Positions 22,925 through 34,571 of a stretch of DNA of 64,000 bases are shown here, one piece after another (position 1 is the stretch's first letter; every line of letters begins with the position of its first letter). The position numbers were made by a program, and so were the translations under genes. Source of the DNA: Cristatella mucedo (lineage: Eukaryota > Bryozoa > Phylactolaemata > Cristatellidae); the NCBI GenBank assembly GCA_009760855.2, contig WPIO01000030.1, forward strand, positions 746,001 through 810,000, given 5' to 3'. The notes below the pieces were generated by a model, which searched no databases, was not told where the DNA came from, and was given only the letters and a program-made list of their open reading frames with translations.

Positions 22925-23145
22925 CCACCTAATGTAGGAGCATTCTCCTAACGTGAATCGGTGAAGCTTTGTTTCGTAACAGTGGCTCCTGCGGTCGCAA
23001 CTCTTGTGGAGTCTCACAGAGAAACACCGGGCAAGCATGAGTGGTAAATGAGAATCTCTCTTTAGTGCTCTCATAGCGTAAATACACGAGAGCTCGGTCA
23101 ATCTCAGCAGGTGAATTATATTTTTTGTAAAAGAGATCAATCAAT
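22925..23145 (-). repeat. Unclassified dispersed repeat R1, copy 1
   Basis: It matches 49140-49345 in the same orientation: shared blocks GAAGCTTTG, TCCTGCGG, CTCTTGTGGA, AATGAGA, TACACGAGAGCT. A coding look in minus (VFLCETPQEL, LLRNKASPI) suggests a retroelement protein, family unknown. Confidence 0.55.
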
Positions 23146-23740
23146 TTCTGCCAACGGACGACAAGAACTTTTACAGTTTGAATGAGTTTCAACACTCAGG
23201 TATGGCCTTTAAAAACTGCAAAACCAACTTCTTTCCATTAATAAAAAGGCTAAAAACGGCAGTGTTTAGTTAATATTAATTTTAACAATACATTTGACAT
23301 AGCGCCATCAAAGAAGTCAGTCTGGTTCTAGTCACTTTACGGTTACTGCAAAGGAAGCACGGGATTGCAGTGGATTTCGGCGGACTAAGGGAAATAGTGG
23401 TACTGGACCGGCACGTTGCAGTCAATTACAACTAGTTGCATGAGAATGGATGCGAAAAATCTAGCAAGATTTGTGGGTGCGCATTGAACTGAGCTACTAT
23501 TATATGCAATTTCAAGTAGAGCTTCGCTAAGGTGATTTGAGGATAATTTTCAGAAGAGTAGAGGGATTGTGGTAGTTTCCTGGATCACATCAGGCAATTG
23601 CCACCCACAACCATAGTGCGAAGATGCACCATTTTGTTTTATTTTACGTGGTTCTGCACACAGACGGGTGAACTTAATATGCAACATATCAGTGAATAAA
23701 TGTATATGCCACCACCTCCGTTCTTATTATAAGGCACTTA
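23146..23740. other. No feature recognised
   Basis: About 600 bases of AT-rich DNA between R1 and R2 without coding or repeat signal. Confidence 0.4.
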
Positions 23741-23885
23741 GTACTGCAATCTCTAACCTGCCTCGTCTTTTCTGCAAACTGTTTCTTAAGTCGAAACGCT
23801 TGCCACCGCATCCTCTCCGAAAGCTCTCGGGCTCTGTGCACGCTTAACAAAACTCTCCAGCGTAACAATATTCCTAGTCATTATG
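23741..23885 (+). repeat. Unclassified dispersed repeat R2, copy 1
   Basis: Inverted match to 42748-42890: shared TCTCTAACCTGCCTC, AAACTGTTTCTTAAGT, AGCTCTCGGGCTCTGTGCAC, ACTCTCCAGCGTAACAA. No coding content seen. Abuts a LINE-A copy. Confidence 0.7.
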
Positions 23886-23934
23886 ACTGGGCTGGCACGG
23901 ACAGCAAATACACTTCGTAACTTTTTCTTTATTG

Positions 23935-25440
23935 TCAAAGATTCTTGACAAAATTGTTGCTAAGCAGCCGGTTGAACATATGGAAAAGAATGAAATATCA
24001 GAAACATTTTAATCAGGGTTCAAGAGGCAGCACTCCACCAAAACTACTCTCCTTTGTGTTAACAATGACATTCTACGTGGCAACGACGACGGGAATGTTA
24101 CTGTCCTAGCTCTGCTAGATCTGTCTGCCGCCTTCGACACCATTGATCACGAAGTTCTGCTTGAACGATTGGGAACAACGATCGGTCTGGCAGACGAAGC
24201 ACTGGCGTGGTTTAAATCGTACTTGTCTGTTCGCTTTCAATCTGTGTCGTGTGGGGGTCAGGTCTCAGACATGAGAAGGGTCACCTGTGGAGTCCCTCAA
24301 GGGTCTGTACTTGGTCCCTTGCTGTTCTCCATTTATACTCAACCTCTGGAAAAAGTGATTAAGGCTCATGGAATAGGATATCACTTTTATGCCGACGATT
24401 CTCAGTTGTATTTGTCATTCAAACCGTCGGAATAAGCTGCACTAACTGAGAAACTGAATGCTTGCCTTGCCGATATTTGATCCTGGATGTTGGAAAACTT
24501 CCTGAAATTAAATGACAACAAAACCAAACTGCTGCTCATAGGACACCCTAAGCATGTGGGTGGATCAAAAAGCTTTGCTTTTCCAATAGGAGATGCTGTT
24601 GTGCGATCGTCACCACGTGCACAAAATTTAGGTGTCGTTTTCGACAGCTGCATCAATTTTTAAAGCTTCGTTCAGAAGACTGCTTCTACAGCATGCAATC
24701 CCATCCGATCAAAATATAAGATTAGGAGCTGTCTCCCACAGTGCCTTGTAATCAATTAACTAGCTCCTTAGTTCTGTCTCGGCTAGATTACTGTAATTCT
24801 ATTTTGGCTGGGCTACCAAAGAAAGCAATAAGGTCACTGCAGCTGACTATCAATATGGCTGCCAGACTAATCTTCAAGCCCCAGAAGTTTGAGCACGTGT
24901 CTCATTTGCTAAAAAAGAGCTAGCTAGGATTGATGCCAGTTGAGCAAAGGATACAGAGCAAGGCTCTTACGCTGACCCACAAGGCCCGCTACGGCTTGGC
25001 TCCTTCGTACCAAGCTGAACTGCTGCATCAGTTTCAACCTATTCGCACCCTCAGGTCCTGTGTGGACAATAAATTAGCTGTTCCATTCCTCCGCTCAAAG
25101 ACTGTTGGCGACAGAAGCTTTAGCTCTGCAGGTCCTACACTGTGAAAGTCCCTTCCACAATTCTTACAAAACGATAACTACTCTACTACTGCAGACTATG
25201 GCTCATCCTTTTCAGTGATTCTGATCTGCTACTTCCAAGCTAATCACAACCTCAACTGCTCTCCTGACTCTGCTATGCTTCCTAGTTTCTCTTTGTAGCG
25301 TGATAAGAAGTCTGTTGGCTACCAAAAGCTGCTTAGGCTGTGAGTGCACTATACAAAACTCTCCTGGGTAACGCCCACATGTTCTTTATGACTTTGTGGA
25401 GTTACAGACGGAGATACATTATATACATTACATTACATAG
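23935..25440 (+). mobile_element. LINE-A, longest copy with reverse transcriptase
   Basis: Non-LTR retrotransposon of the CR1/L2-like group. Reverse transcriptase motifs in order: SGFKRQHSTKTTLL (about 24020), LALLDLSAAFDTIDHEVLL (motif A, about 24115), GVPQGSVLGPLLF (motif B, about 24290), YHFYADDSQLYLSF (motif C, catalytic Asp pair, about 24390). Stops at about 24013, 24432, 24478 and 24660 make it dead. The C-terminal block (LTHKARYGLAPSY, about 24975) and the 3' end GGAGATACATTATATACATT follow. 5'-truncated just before the RT; the endonuclease is missing. Confidence 0.9.
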
Positions 25441-25974
25441 AGGAGACAAGCTCTTTTCGCTTTACGTTATCAGAGTAGCAACATCGCATGCAGATACCTC
25501 TGAAAATCTTGTAGAAAAGGTCACAGGCTGTGGAACCGGATTGCTTTTGTCGGAGGGGGGTAATAGAAGCACGAATGTGCACAATTTTTTAAGTAAAGAA
25601 TGCTGAAAGATTTTCGGCTGAGTCCTTAATATCTGGGGATTCAGACCTTTTTAGCATTTGCAAGTTAACGGTTTACTGTCTTGAAAAATTGTTTACGGTC
25701 CGACTGACAGGAAATCAGGTTTCGGATGAAAACAGAAGCCCTGGCTTTTTTAAGCTTTCGGGTGTAAACTAGAAGGAAGTCTTTGAAATTGAATAGATCT
25801 GCATCAAATCCCGATTTCCTGAAACGACGTCCAAGCCCGCGCTTAACCCGGCATATCTTTAGGAGTTTTTTTGCAAGTTAAAAGGAATCTCCACGACTTT
25901 GAACACGGATTGAATGAATGGAAATATACTTGTCAAAAGCACTCCTGGGTGTCATGTTCATTGCATCAATTTAA
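25441..25974. other. No feature recognised
   Basis: Spacer between two opposed LINE-A copies. Nothing coding or repetitive seen. Confidence 0.4.
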
Positions 25975-27300
25975 TGTAATGTAATGTAATGTATCTCCGT
26001 CTGTAACTCCACAAAGTCATAAAGACCATGTGGGTGTTACGCAGGAGAGTTTTGTATCGCGCACTCACAGCTTCAGCGGCTTTCGGTACGCATTCGGTAG
26101 CCAACAGAATTCCGCTTACGCAACAAAGAGAAAGTGGGAAGCATAGCTGAGTCAGGAGAGCAGTTGAGGTAGTGAGTAGCATAGAAGTAGCAGCTCAGGA
26201 CCGCTGAAAATGATGTGCAATAGTCGGCAGTAGGAGAGTAGTTATCGTTGCGTAAGAATTGCGAAAGCGACTTCAAAAGTCTAGGACCTGCAGAGCTAAA
26301 GCTTCTGTCGCCAACTGTCTTTAAGCGGAGGAATGGAAATGCTAATCTATTGTCCACACAGGACCTGAGGGCGCAAACAGGCTGAAACTGATGCAGTAGC
26401 TCAGCTAGGTATGAAGGAGCCCAGCCGTGGCGGGCCTATTAGGTCAGCGTAAGAAATTGGCACTCTATCCTTTGCTCTACCGGCAACCATCCTAGCTCCT
26501 TCAGCAAAGGTGACACGTGCTCAAATCGCTGGGACTTTAAGACCGGCCTTGCAGCCATATTCATTTTCCGCTGTAGTGGCATAATAGCTTTCTTTGGCAG
26601 CCCAGCCAAAAGAGAATTACAATTATCAAGCCGAGACAGAACTAGAGAGCTAGTTAAATTGTTTACAAGCCAGTGTGGGAGACCGCTCCATATCTTGGAC
26701 AGGGATCGGATGTGATGGCTAGCTGTAGAGGCAGTCTTCTGAATGAAGCTTTTGAAATTGAGGCACCTGTCGAATACGACACCTAAATTTCGAGCAAGTG
26801 GTGATGGCCGCACAATAGCGGCACCTATTAGAACGGCAAAGCGTTTTAATCCAGCCTCACGCTTAGGGTGTCCTATGAACAGCAGTCTGGTTTTATCATC
26901 ATTTAATTAGTGAGGGTATTGAGCCTGCTGGTCGAGTCTGAATGAAGAACAAAAAGACCTGCATCACAAACAGATTTCAAAATCTTGTCCATGTCAATGC
27001 TTTGAAAGTTACGTCGTTTGACAATTTCAATATTACCCTGGACGTACAAGGGAGTAGGAACAGTAAACGAGACCGAAAAATGATCCGAGAGGGTCAGTGG
27101 GCACACCAATAGGTCTTTGGGAAGGACATCCTTAGTGATCACGAGATCTAGAATATGGCCACCGACGTGGTTGATATGATTAACCTGTTGAACCAAACCC
27201 AAATTCTCCAGACAGTCAAGAAATGAGCGGACCCGACTATTGCAAGGTTGTATACGTGAATAGTGAAGTCTCCTACAATCCGTAACGGCCTAAGATCAAG
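25975..27300 (-). mobile_element. LINE-A copy with endonuclease and deleted RT core
   Basis: Minus order: endonuclease C-terminal half (RIVGDFTIHVYN about 27280; LDLVITKDVL about 27150; LTLSDHFSVSF about 27090), then an abrupt jump at about 26905 to the post-RT segment (LLFIGHPKR-type, about 26880), RNLGVVFDRCLNF, the C-terminal block and the 3' tail of ATGTA repeats (25975-25990). The whole RT catalytic core is missing, by internal deletion. This is the only copy showing endonuclease. Confidence 0.88.
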
Positions 27301-27787
27301 GTTCTTACGCTGACACACAAGGCCCGCCACGGCTTGGCTCCTTTGCACCTTGCAGAACTGCTACATCCGTTTCAGCCTGTTCGCGCCATCAGGTCCGGTG
27401 TGGACAATAACTTAACTGTTCTATTCCTCCGCTTCAAGACCATTGGCGACAGAAGCTTTAGCTCTGCAGGTCATAGACTGTGGAACTCGCTTCCAGGATT
27501 CTTACACAACGACAGCTGCTCTACTACTGCAGGCTATGGCTCATCCTTTACAGCGGTCCTGAGCTGCTACTTCCATGCTACTCACTACCTCGACTGCTCT
27601 CCTGAATCTGCTATGCTTCCCAATTTCTCTTTGTTGCATGAGACGAATCTGATGGCTACCGAATGCATACCGAAAGCCGCTTAGGCTGTGAGTGAGCTAT
27701 ACAAAAATCTTATTTGTTACACCACATGGTCTTTATGACTTTGTGGAGTTTCAGAGGGAGATAAATTACATTTTATTACATTACAAT
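27299..27787 (+). mobile_element. LINE-A short 3' copy (about 490 bp)
   Basis: It starts AAGGTTCTTACGCTGAC, covers the C-terminal block (SSAGHRLWNSLPGFL) and ends GGAGATAAATTACATTTTAT. It is head-to-head with the preceding minus copy, with about 10 bases of overlap at the junction. The start point coincides with that of the 54095 copy. Confidence 0.88.
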
Positions 27788-28489
27788 CTTGAAAACCCAT
27801 GATTCACTTTCCGGCTGAAAGGGTGGCCGATTACGTCGCTCTACTAGGGAAGGATCTTTTATGTTCGGCTTTAAATCAACAATGCTGCAACTTGATTTCA
27901 ATTATTTTTCGCTTCAGCCCGTATTTATCAGCTTAATTTGAGTAGTCAGTGTCCCATATTTCAAATTTAAGACACTCAGAAATCGATCCTTTGACTCAGT
28001 AGTCTTTGGTCTCAAAAGTCTCTCGAATTTTTGTCTCCGCTCCCTTGTCGCTCAGTAGACTCCAGTCGCCTACTCAGCGTTTTGGGTGCCACCGTCGCAT
28101 TTCCAACCTGCATTACGTTTCCAATCTGAGCCTTCTCTCCAACCTGCTCCTCGTCAGAGGCCACCGGCGTCACCGCTGAGTCTCCGACCGGCACTGCGTC
28201 TCTGACCAGCACTGGGTCTCATACCTCCGCAGCTTCACAACCCAGCTGGTCGTCAAAAGTTAGCCTCAACTTCATGGATTTCGTGGCCTCGCAGGTCTTT
28301 GCCTGCACACCATCGGCGCCTGGCAAAACATTACATCCTGGATCGCTGTCACCAAGCATCACATGATGGTATCCTTCAAAACCGTGGTCACCCGATACAT
28401 CGTCAGCGATTACTGGTGCCGGTTCTAATCCCTTCTGTCACCGCCCTCTCTCCGACAACCATTTGCTAGCTAAACGCTAAGCAGTTGAA
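27788..28489. other. Unassigned stretch, possibly gypsy-related
   Basis: A minus frame (28012-28212) reads VGDSAV, VGEKAQ, VGNATV, a short irregular repeat. It lies downstream of the gag fragment on the same strand and could be its continuation; not provable here. Confidence 0.3.
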
Positions 28490-28760
28490 CCTTACCTAAC
28501 GGACTAACCAGCCCTATCACCAGAGCCTCACGAAGCTGATTGTAGTCATCCTTGATCGTCTTTGACATGCAATAGTACATATAGCAGGTGCTTTCTTTCA
28601 GGAACAGAGGCAGATGCTGGTGTCAGATTGTCGGATTGACACCACACAGCTTGAACCTCCCCTCCGAGTCAAGCAACCAAGTTACGAAGTCATCACCGAC
28701 TTGAAGTTGTTCAAGCAGTCTTGCTGTAGGCCACCACTGCCACCGGAAACCGCTTTTAGT
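28490..28760 (-). pseudogene. Gypsy-type gag fragment
   Basis: Minus frames read FVTWLLDSEGRFKLCG (about 28690-28640) and LPLFLKESTCYMYYCMSKTI, YNQLREALVIGL (about 28613-28500). This is the gag N-terminal capsid pattern (lpLFL...a...y..L...t..dy..l..aL). A stop lies between the two. Different element from the 18639 fragment. Confidence 0.55.
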
Positions 28761-29042
28761 TTTATTGCCTTTGCAGACAGCACGGAGCGCCAGCCTGTAA
28801 CTCAGACCACCTGTTTATTGTCTACCCACAAAGCTATGGAGGGATGCACAACTCTCTTCGCCCCTATCGCTCAATGGAGTGCCTGCAGTGCCCCTTGTTG
28901 CAATAATCAGTAATAGAACACCACTACCGTATACCACATCGAGTGCACAGCCCACTCGTACAACAATCAGAGGCAGTGCCATTAATTAAACGAAACCAAG
29001 ATTTATGAGTAATAACTTGCGGTTAATTTGGGCGGCTAACCC
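28761..29042. other. No feature recognised
   Basis: Short spacer before the purine tract. Confidence 0.35.
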
Positions 29043-29345
29043 TTGAGCTCAACGTCCCCAGAGGAAAAAGTGAGAGACGAAGAGAGACAGAGACACGGAG
29101 AAAGACAGAGAAAAAGAGGGGGAGAGAAGGGAGGTGGGGGAATGGAGGGAGTGGGAGGAGGGAGGGGAGAGAGTGAGATACTGAAAGAGACAGAAACCGA
29201 GAGAGAGAGAGAGAGGGCGAGAGGAGTGGAGGAGAGAGGAGGGATGGTGAGAGAGACAGAAGGGGACAGAAAGCAAGACAAAAAGAAAAAAGACAGACAA
29301 AGAGAGAGAGAGAGAGAGAGAGGGAGAGGGGAAAGGAATCTGTAA
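29043..29345 (+). repeat. Purine-rich (GA/GGA) tract
   Basis: About 300 bases almost free of pyrimidines on the plus strand, with GAGA, GGGAG and GACAGAG units. Frames translate into low-complexity Arg/Glu. Potentially H-DNA forming. Not a gene. Confidence 0.9.
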
Positions 29346-30143
29346 AAAACAGTTGCTATGGAAGATATACCAAGGCGTATACAGTTGTGGTGCTTATGGC
29401 TATCGCCAGCCCAGAAAGCACCAACACCGGAAGCTGTCTTTCGTAGGCTGCTTCGTCTAGTGTGCCTTACAGAAATGCCAACTTAATCATTATAAGAAAA
29501 TAACGCTGATTGACTAAGTCGGTTCGCTGCTGCCTATGTGCAAATGCCCTGCTTCGCTCAAAATACAATAAATACCATTGGCGATGCAGGGACAGTCGTA
29601 CGTGATGCTAGGGTGATCGACGGATTATGCTAATTCTTGCTATAGACACCGAGCGCTACGAATATTATCTGCAACGATGACTGCGAACATTATCGCCAAG
29701 TTCGTGTTTTGGGCGAACGGAATGACTAGGGACGAATGAGAAAAGGTGAACCGTGACGAAGAGGATCTTTCTCCGTGGATGCACAAGAGACCTGAGTGTA
29801 CAAGAACGCTAGCTATTGTGCTGCTAAGCGAGTCATCCAGAGCACTCACCTACAAAAAACCCTCACTTAGGGCACGCTAGGGCAAGAGTTCGCTGTTCAT
29901 AGCAAAACGTGGTCAGGGCCTGGGCTATTTATTCCCCAGAGAACGAAGATGTCCGACTAGGTCGGATGCAAAAAGAAAAGGGAGCATTCTCTTTAGTCCA
30001 ATGACTTTGAGTGACCTCGGATTGTGGCAATTAAGATGGGTTTTTAGACGCGTCTTCCTGCTCTGAGTTGACATTGTAGATAATCAAGAAATTAAATTAG
30101 ATGGCCGTTACAGTTGGCCTAAAATCGTATATATGAATCCAAT
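29346..30143. other. No gene recognised
   Basis: A minus frame at 29640-29849 has no domain. No repeat noticed. Confidence 0.4.
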
Positions 30144-30614
30144 TTAGTTGTTAGAAAAACGTGCTACAACTATTTCAAGTACCCATTTCTTTAGGTTTAC
30201 AACATGTCTTAATACAGAGCAACGAGCATATGTTGCGGTCAGCTGCAACGCTTTTCTGAGAAGCATAGCCAAAAAAGTTTCACATCCTCCGGATGCAGCT
30301 GCTTTCCTTTTCAATCGTTTGTGAACGAGGTTATAGTGACAGGAGTCATCATTCAGAGAACAAGTTTCTACAAGCCAGAAAGCCGCTTCCTGCGCAAAAT
30401 AAAGGCAGAAGGACGCTAAGGAATCATACATGAAGAGTCATCTCAACTGACAGAGACTGCGACTGAAATCTCAAAGATACAACGTCAGCTCCTTAACCGT
30501 AGTTAGCCTAACGAATAACCTGACACTACCAGTGTCACACTAGACCATCTCCAGCTCCGGTTGACTTAGAGTTAGGACTAAAAAATTAAGTAAGCTTGAG
30601 CTTGTGGAGCACGC

Positions 30615-31037
30615 TTAATTTTTAGTTTTTTTGCGAAGCAGATGCTGACAGATTTGAGAGACATCAAGCCATTCTTTCGCAGAAGTGATTAGCACCAAAC
30701 GATTTTCTATAGCACTGCAATAGACACTGGCCTCGTGCAATGAGAGAGTACTAACACAGAAAGTGTGGTCCTTATTGTACCATACTGCGGTGCTGAAGAG
30801 AAAGTGAGCGGCTCTCGACGACACAGCCACCTGCTGCACTATGGTGGACCATTTGGAGGTGCATGCGGACGATTCACTCGGAGTTGGAACGAATGCCACA
30901 CAAAGAGCACCGAAATTGTCCTGCAACTCAGAAATGAGATGTTGCTGTAGCAATTGCGAGCTGTAGAGCAAATGTATCAAAACAGCTAATAGCACACATT
31001 TAAAATAATGATTAGCTAGAGGCATTTCAGTCGGCAC
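30615..31037 (-). CDS. Possible secreted C-type-lectin-like protein, partial
   Basis: Intact 140-codon frame. The second Met (31025) is followed by a hydrophobic stretch CVLLAVLIHLLY that looks like a signal peptide. Residues 91-130 read HTFCVSTLSLHEASVYCSAI then RLVLITSAKEWL, which resembles the start of a C-type-lectin fold (W/L-x-E-A-x-x-x-C ... R-L-v-x-I-x-s-x-x-E). Only about a third of such a domain is present before the stop. The next minus frame (30389-30144), preceded by an acceptor-like CTTTATTTTGCGCAG, starts EAAFWLVETC and could be the next exon. I see no good donor to join them. It may be a partial or dead copy. Confidence 0.35.
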   Translation of the reverse strand: MPTEMPLANHYFKCVLLAVLIHLLYSSQLLQQHLISELQDNFGALCVAFVPTPSESSACTSKWSTIVQQVAVSSRAAHFLFSTAVWYNKDHTFCVSTLSLHEASVYCSAIENRLVLITSAKEWLDVSQICQHLLRKKTKN

Positions 31038-31044
31038 TTAAGCC

Positions 31045-32350
31045 AAGCCATTCCAGAGAAATCTCTATCCTCTGGGCAGTTAGTAAAATCCTATGCAGCA
31101 ACCATGGCGTGAATATCACTGCCCTGGGCCTGTCGGACCTATCTGCAGCGTTCAAAACTATTGGGCAAGGTATTCTACTTGAACGATTGAAAAAAACTAT
31201 CGGTAGGCAGACAATATCCCTATGTCGTTCGCATCTGTTCAGTAAGCCCATTAGTCTCCCTTTCATTTAGCCTAGTTATCAACCTCACGAGACCCTAGCT
31301 GTGAAGCCCCAACATAGTCTATTGTTAGTCTTTTGCTGTTAATCATTTATATAGAACCTCTCGAACAAGTGATTCGGTTCGATGGAATCAGCCATCACTT
31401 ACATTCTGACGAAACGCATCTGTGTGGGTCGTTTAAACCGTTGGAATATGCTGCAGCGACTGATATACTGTTAAAATGCTTTACTAACAACACATATTAG
31501 ATGTCAGCAACGTTCCCTAAATTAAGCAAATAGTTATTAGAACTCACCTGGCTCACCAAGTGCCTGGCTGAACTAGAAGACTTCGCTCTTCGAATAAGTA
31601 ATGCTCTAGTGCAACCGGTAACACGCAGGCAGAATTTAGGTCTGATTTTGACAACTGCCTAGATTATGAAAGTTTCATAAAGAAGACTGCCTTTACTGCC
31701 AGTCGTCACGTCGGATTCATATCTTAATTTAATTACCGAGTACCCTAGTGTCCTGAAAAAATACAGCAAGCTCCTTTGTAACGTCAGTCTGGAATATTGT
31801 AATTCTATTTTAACGGATCACGATAAACGCGATTAGGCCACTGCAGCTGGAGACGAATACATCATTAAGGCTTGTTAACAAATCCGAGAGGTCCAGCCAC
31901 ATTTTTTTGCTGCAGGAGTTTCCATGGCTATCGATCAATCAACAAATAAAGAGCAAAGTGTGTATGCAGACCTACAAGGCTCACCATGTCTTGGCTCTTT
32001 CATACCAATCTGAACATCTGCACTAGTATTAGACTCCTCGTTCCCTCAGGAACTCTATGGACAATAAATCATATACTTCCATATCAACACTTATAGAGAC
32101 TGCTGATGGGAAGATTTTGCTCTGCAGCCCCTAGAGTGTGGAACTCGCTTCCACAAACCTTTTGAACGGTGTATATTGTTCTCAAGCTTACTCTACCGCA
32201 TCATTCATCCCGAGCTTCGACTTCGAAGCTACTAAGTTTCTAGCATGCCTTTTTTACTCAGCTATTTTCTTCACTTTCTCTTTGTTGCGTGAAAAGGTGA
32301 TTGGCTACTGCAAGCACACGAAAAGTCTTGTAGACTAGATACATTATTAC
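31045..32350 (+). mobile_element. LINE-A, heavily decayed copy
   Basis: Recognisable blocks: TCGGACCTATCTGCAGCGTT (motif A region, about 31130), GAACCTCTCGAACAAGTGAT and CATCACTTACATTCTGACGA (motif C region, about 31395, catalytic box lost), AAATTAAGCAA, CTGACTAT-like post-RT parts, TGGAACTCGCTTCCACAA (about 32135). Many stops. Older than the other LINE-A copies. Confidence 0.75.
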
Positions 32351-32947
32351 ATAGCATTTTCTTAAAAAAGCAATATTCAGTTTTGGACAGCGGAAAAGTA
32401 AGCAGAGAATTATGGAGGCCCAGCAGGCTTTTCCTAACAGCACTTGCTTTAATTAAAGCTTGTACTGCAAGTTAAGGCCTGCGTCTCGCAGCGTCACATT
32501 AGCAGTTCTGGGAATCTTAGAGGAAGCATTAAGGATTATTTAAACGGCTGCAAACTATAACTCTTGATGCACAAAGTAGTTGAGCCCCGCCTGCTAACCG
32601 CAGTAACCTGGATACTAGATGGTCAGCCGACTATGTAGTACTTCTAGACGTAGGATGGTGGTGAGCTTTAATTCACGATCAACTCTGAGCCATTTGTATC
32701 TTAAAATTCGAAAGAACACCATGCTCTCGCTGGATCCTATCTGAAAAGTCACTTGCTAATCAGTGTAAGCTTTTGGACAGAGAAGCTGGTCAGCACCTTG
32801 AGAACCCTTAGTGATAGCCAAGTTAGAACAAAAAACATGCATTTGCATATTTTATTGTCAGAAACCAACTTTGGTGAGCATCTAAGCACGACCGGCGAAC
32901 GAGATCATAGCCACACCCTTTAAAATAGTCCATGAGCAGTCACAATT
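32351..32947. other. No feature recognised
   Basis: AT-rich spacer after the decayed LINE-A. Confidence 0.4.
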
Positions 32948-33097
32948 AACAAATGGGACTAAACCTATTGTTATCACTTGGTAACTAGCATTACTACGTT
33001 ACTAAATAAAACGTGTCGTCTTGACTTCTGCTTTCGTTACAAAGTTTCATAAATGATGCAAAGTGCTGCAACTAAAACTAGAGTAATGCAGCACTTC
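32948..33097. repeat. Direct repeat D1, left copy (LINE-A 3' flank)
   Basis: It matches 34408-34571: shared CTATTGTTATCACTTGGTAA, AGCATTACTA, AAACGTGTC, CATAAATGATGCAAAGTG, TGCAACTAAAAC, CAGCACTTCAT. Both copies sit just beyond the 3' tail of a minus-strand LINE-A. Confidence 0.75.
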
Positions 33098-33965
33098 ATC
33101 GTAATGTAATGTGTCTCCGGTTGTAACTCCACAAATCCACAAAGACTATGTGGGTATTACGTAGGACAGTTTGTTATAGCGCACATACAGCATAAGCGGC
33201 TTTCGGCGCTGATTTCGTAGCCAACAGACTTAATCTCACGCAACAAAAAGAAAGTGGGAAGCACAGCAGAGTCTGAGTAGCAGTTAAGGCCGTGAGTGGC
33301 TTGGAAGTAGCTGCTCAGAACCGCTGGAAAGGTCGAGCCATAGTTGGTATGATAGTAGTTGTCGTTTCGTAAGAATTGTGGAAGCGACTTCCACAGTCTA
33401 GACCTGCAGAGCTAAAGCTTCTGTCGCCAACAGTCTTAAAGCGGAGGAATGAAACAGCTAATTTGTTGTTCACACAGGACCTGAGGGTGCGAACAGGCTG
33501 AAAGTGATGCAGCAGTTCAGCTAGGTACAAATGAAGCCAAGCCGTAGCGGGCCTTGTGGGTCAGGGTAAGAGCTTTTCTCTGTAGCCGTTGATCAACCAG
33601 CATCCATCCTAGCTCTTTTAGCAAAGGAGACACGTTGTCCAACCTCTGGAACTTGGAAACTAACCTTGCAGCCATATTCATAGCTAGCTGCAGTGGCCTA
33701 GGTGCTTTCTTTGGTAGCCCAGCCAAAAGGAATTTAAAAACGATCAAGCCATGAAAGAACTAAGGATAGCTACATATTTTAAAGCCAATATGTAAGACAG
33801 CTCCTAATCTTAGATAGGGATCGGACGTATTGGTTAGCTGTGATAGCAGGCTTCTGAATGAAGTTGCAAAATTTAGGAGGCTGTTGAAAACGCGCCTAAA
33901 TTTCGAGCACGTGGTGACGGTCGCAAGACAGCATCATCTACTAGATGCGCAAAGCATCTTGATCC
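33098..33965 (-). mobile_element. LINE-A 3' half
   Basis: Minus: frame pieces [59 protein letters not shown], then the family tail ending at about 33100. 5'-truncated after the RT. Frameshifts throughout. Confidence 0.88.
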
Positions 33966-33974
33966 AGGAATTAT

Positions 33975-34400
33975 TAACAATGACGATAATGTATTTAATA
34001 AAGCGTCCTCAGGAAACTAAATTTATTTCTAAGTGTTTTACATCTGCTGCAAAAGAAACACAATCAAACGATTAGTGCTCAATAAACAACAAGAATAACA
34101 CCGCTTGAGTTGTCTTGAGCAAGGTCAGAATTCAAAGAATTCGATTTCATAAGCAACAAAAAAATCAACAAGCTGGTTTGGTCTAGCGGTTAACGTGCTC
34201 GCCCCGACCACGGTCTGACTGAGGTCGGGGAGGGGGGCTCGAACCCCGAGGCGTATGTGAAGCGCCTGAATAGACATTAAGTTCTCTTGGGGCGCTACAA
34301 AAATTAATTAAATTTTAATAAAAGCATGGTTTGTCGCAGCATGCACAGTGTCAGCACGCATCAGCTCATGAAGTGAGAATAACAGAGATCCAAAAAATGC
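33975..34400 (-). mobile_element. LINE-B tail region interrupted by a SINE
   Basis: Hairpin and tail (TTTAGTTTCCTGAGGACGCT minus, 33975-34060), the adjacent 3' non-coding part to about 34105, then foreign DNA including the SINE at 34169-34318. LINE-B sequence resumes at about 34325-34400 (GCAGCATGCACAGTGTCAGC). The SINE therefore landed in an existing LINE-B. Confidence 0.7.
34169..34318 (+). mobile_element. tRNA-derived SINE, best-preserved head
   Basis: GGTTTGGTCTAGCGGTTAAC (A box), GCTCGAACCCCGAG (B box), AAGCGCCTGAATAGACATTA and GTTCTCTTGGGGCGCTAC (hairpin tail), then AAAATTAATTAAATTTTA. The A/B spacing matches a tRNA. Similarity to tRNA-Glu heads is my impression only. Confidence 0.88.
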
Positions 34401-34407
34401 AGCGATA

Positions 34408-34571
34408 AAAGGGCGACTAAGCCTATTATTATCACTTGGTAAATTGATAGCATTACTATATTAATTATAAAAAAAACGTGTCATCTTGCCAAGGACATGA
34501 CCTCTGCTCTATAAATTTGCATAAATGATGCAAAGTGTTGCAACTAAAACAAAGGAGCACAGCACTTCATT
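34408..34571. repeat. Direct repeat D1, right copy (LINE-A 3' flank)
   Basis: Second copy of the sequence at 32948-33097, again immediately 3' of a minus-strand LINE-A tail. Confidence 0.75.

Noticed and set aside
29036-29345. Open frames of 80-100 codons on both strands
   Set aside because: Purely low-complexity translation of a GA/CT tract.
34169-34245. A true tRNA gene
   Set aside because: A- and B-box-like segments are present, but there is no acceptor stem or cloverleaf, and the same unit recurs with a LINE-like tail: a SINE head.
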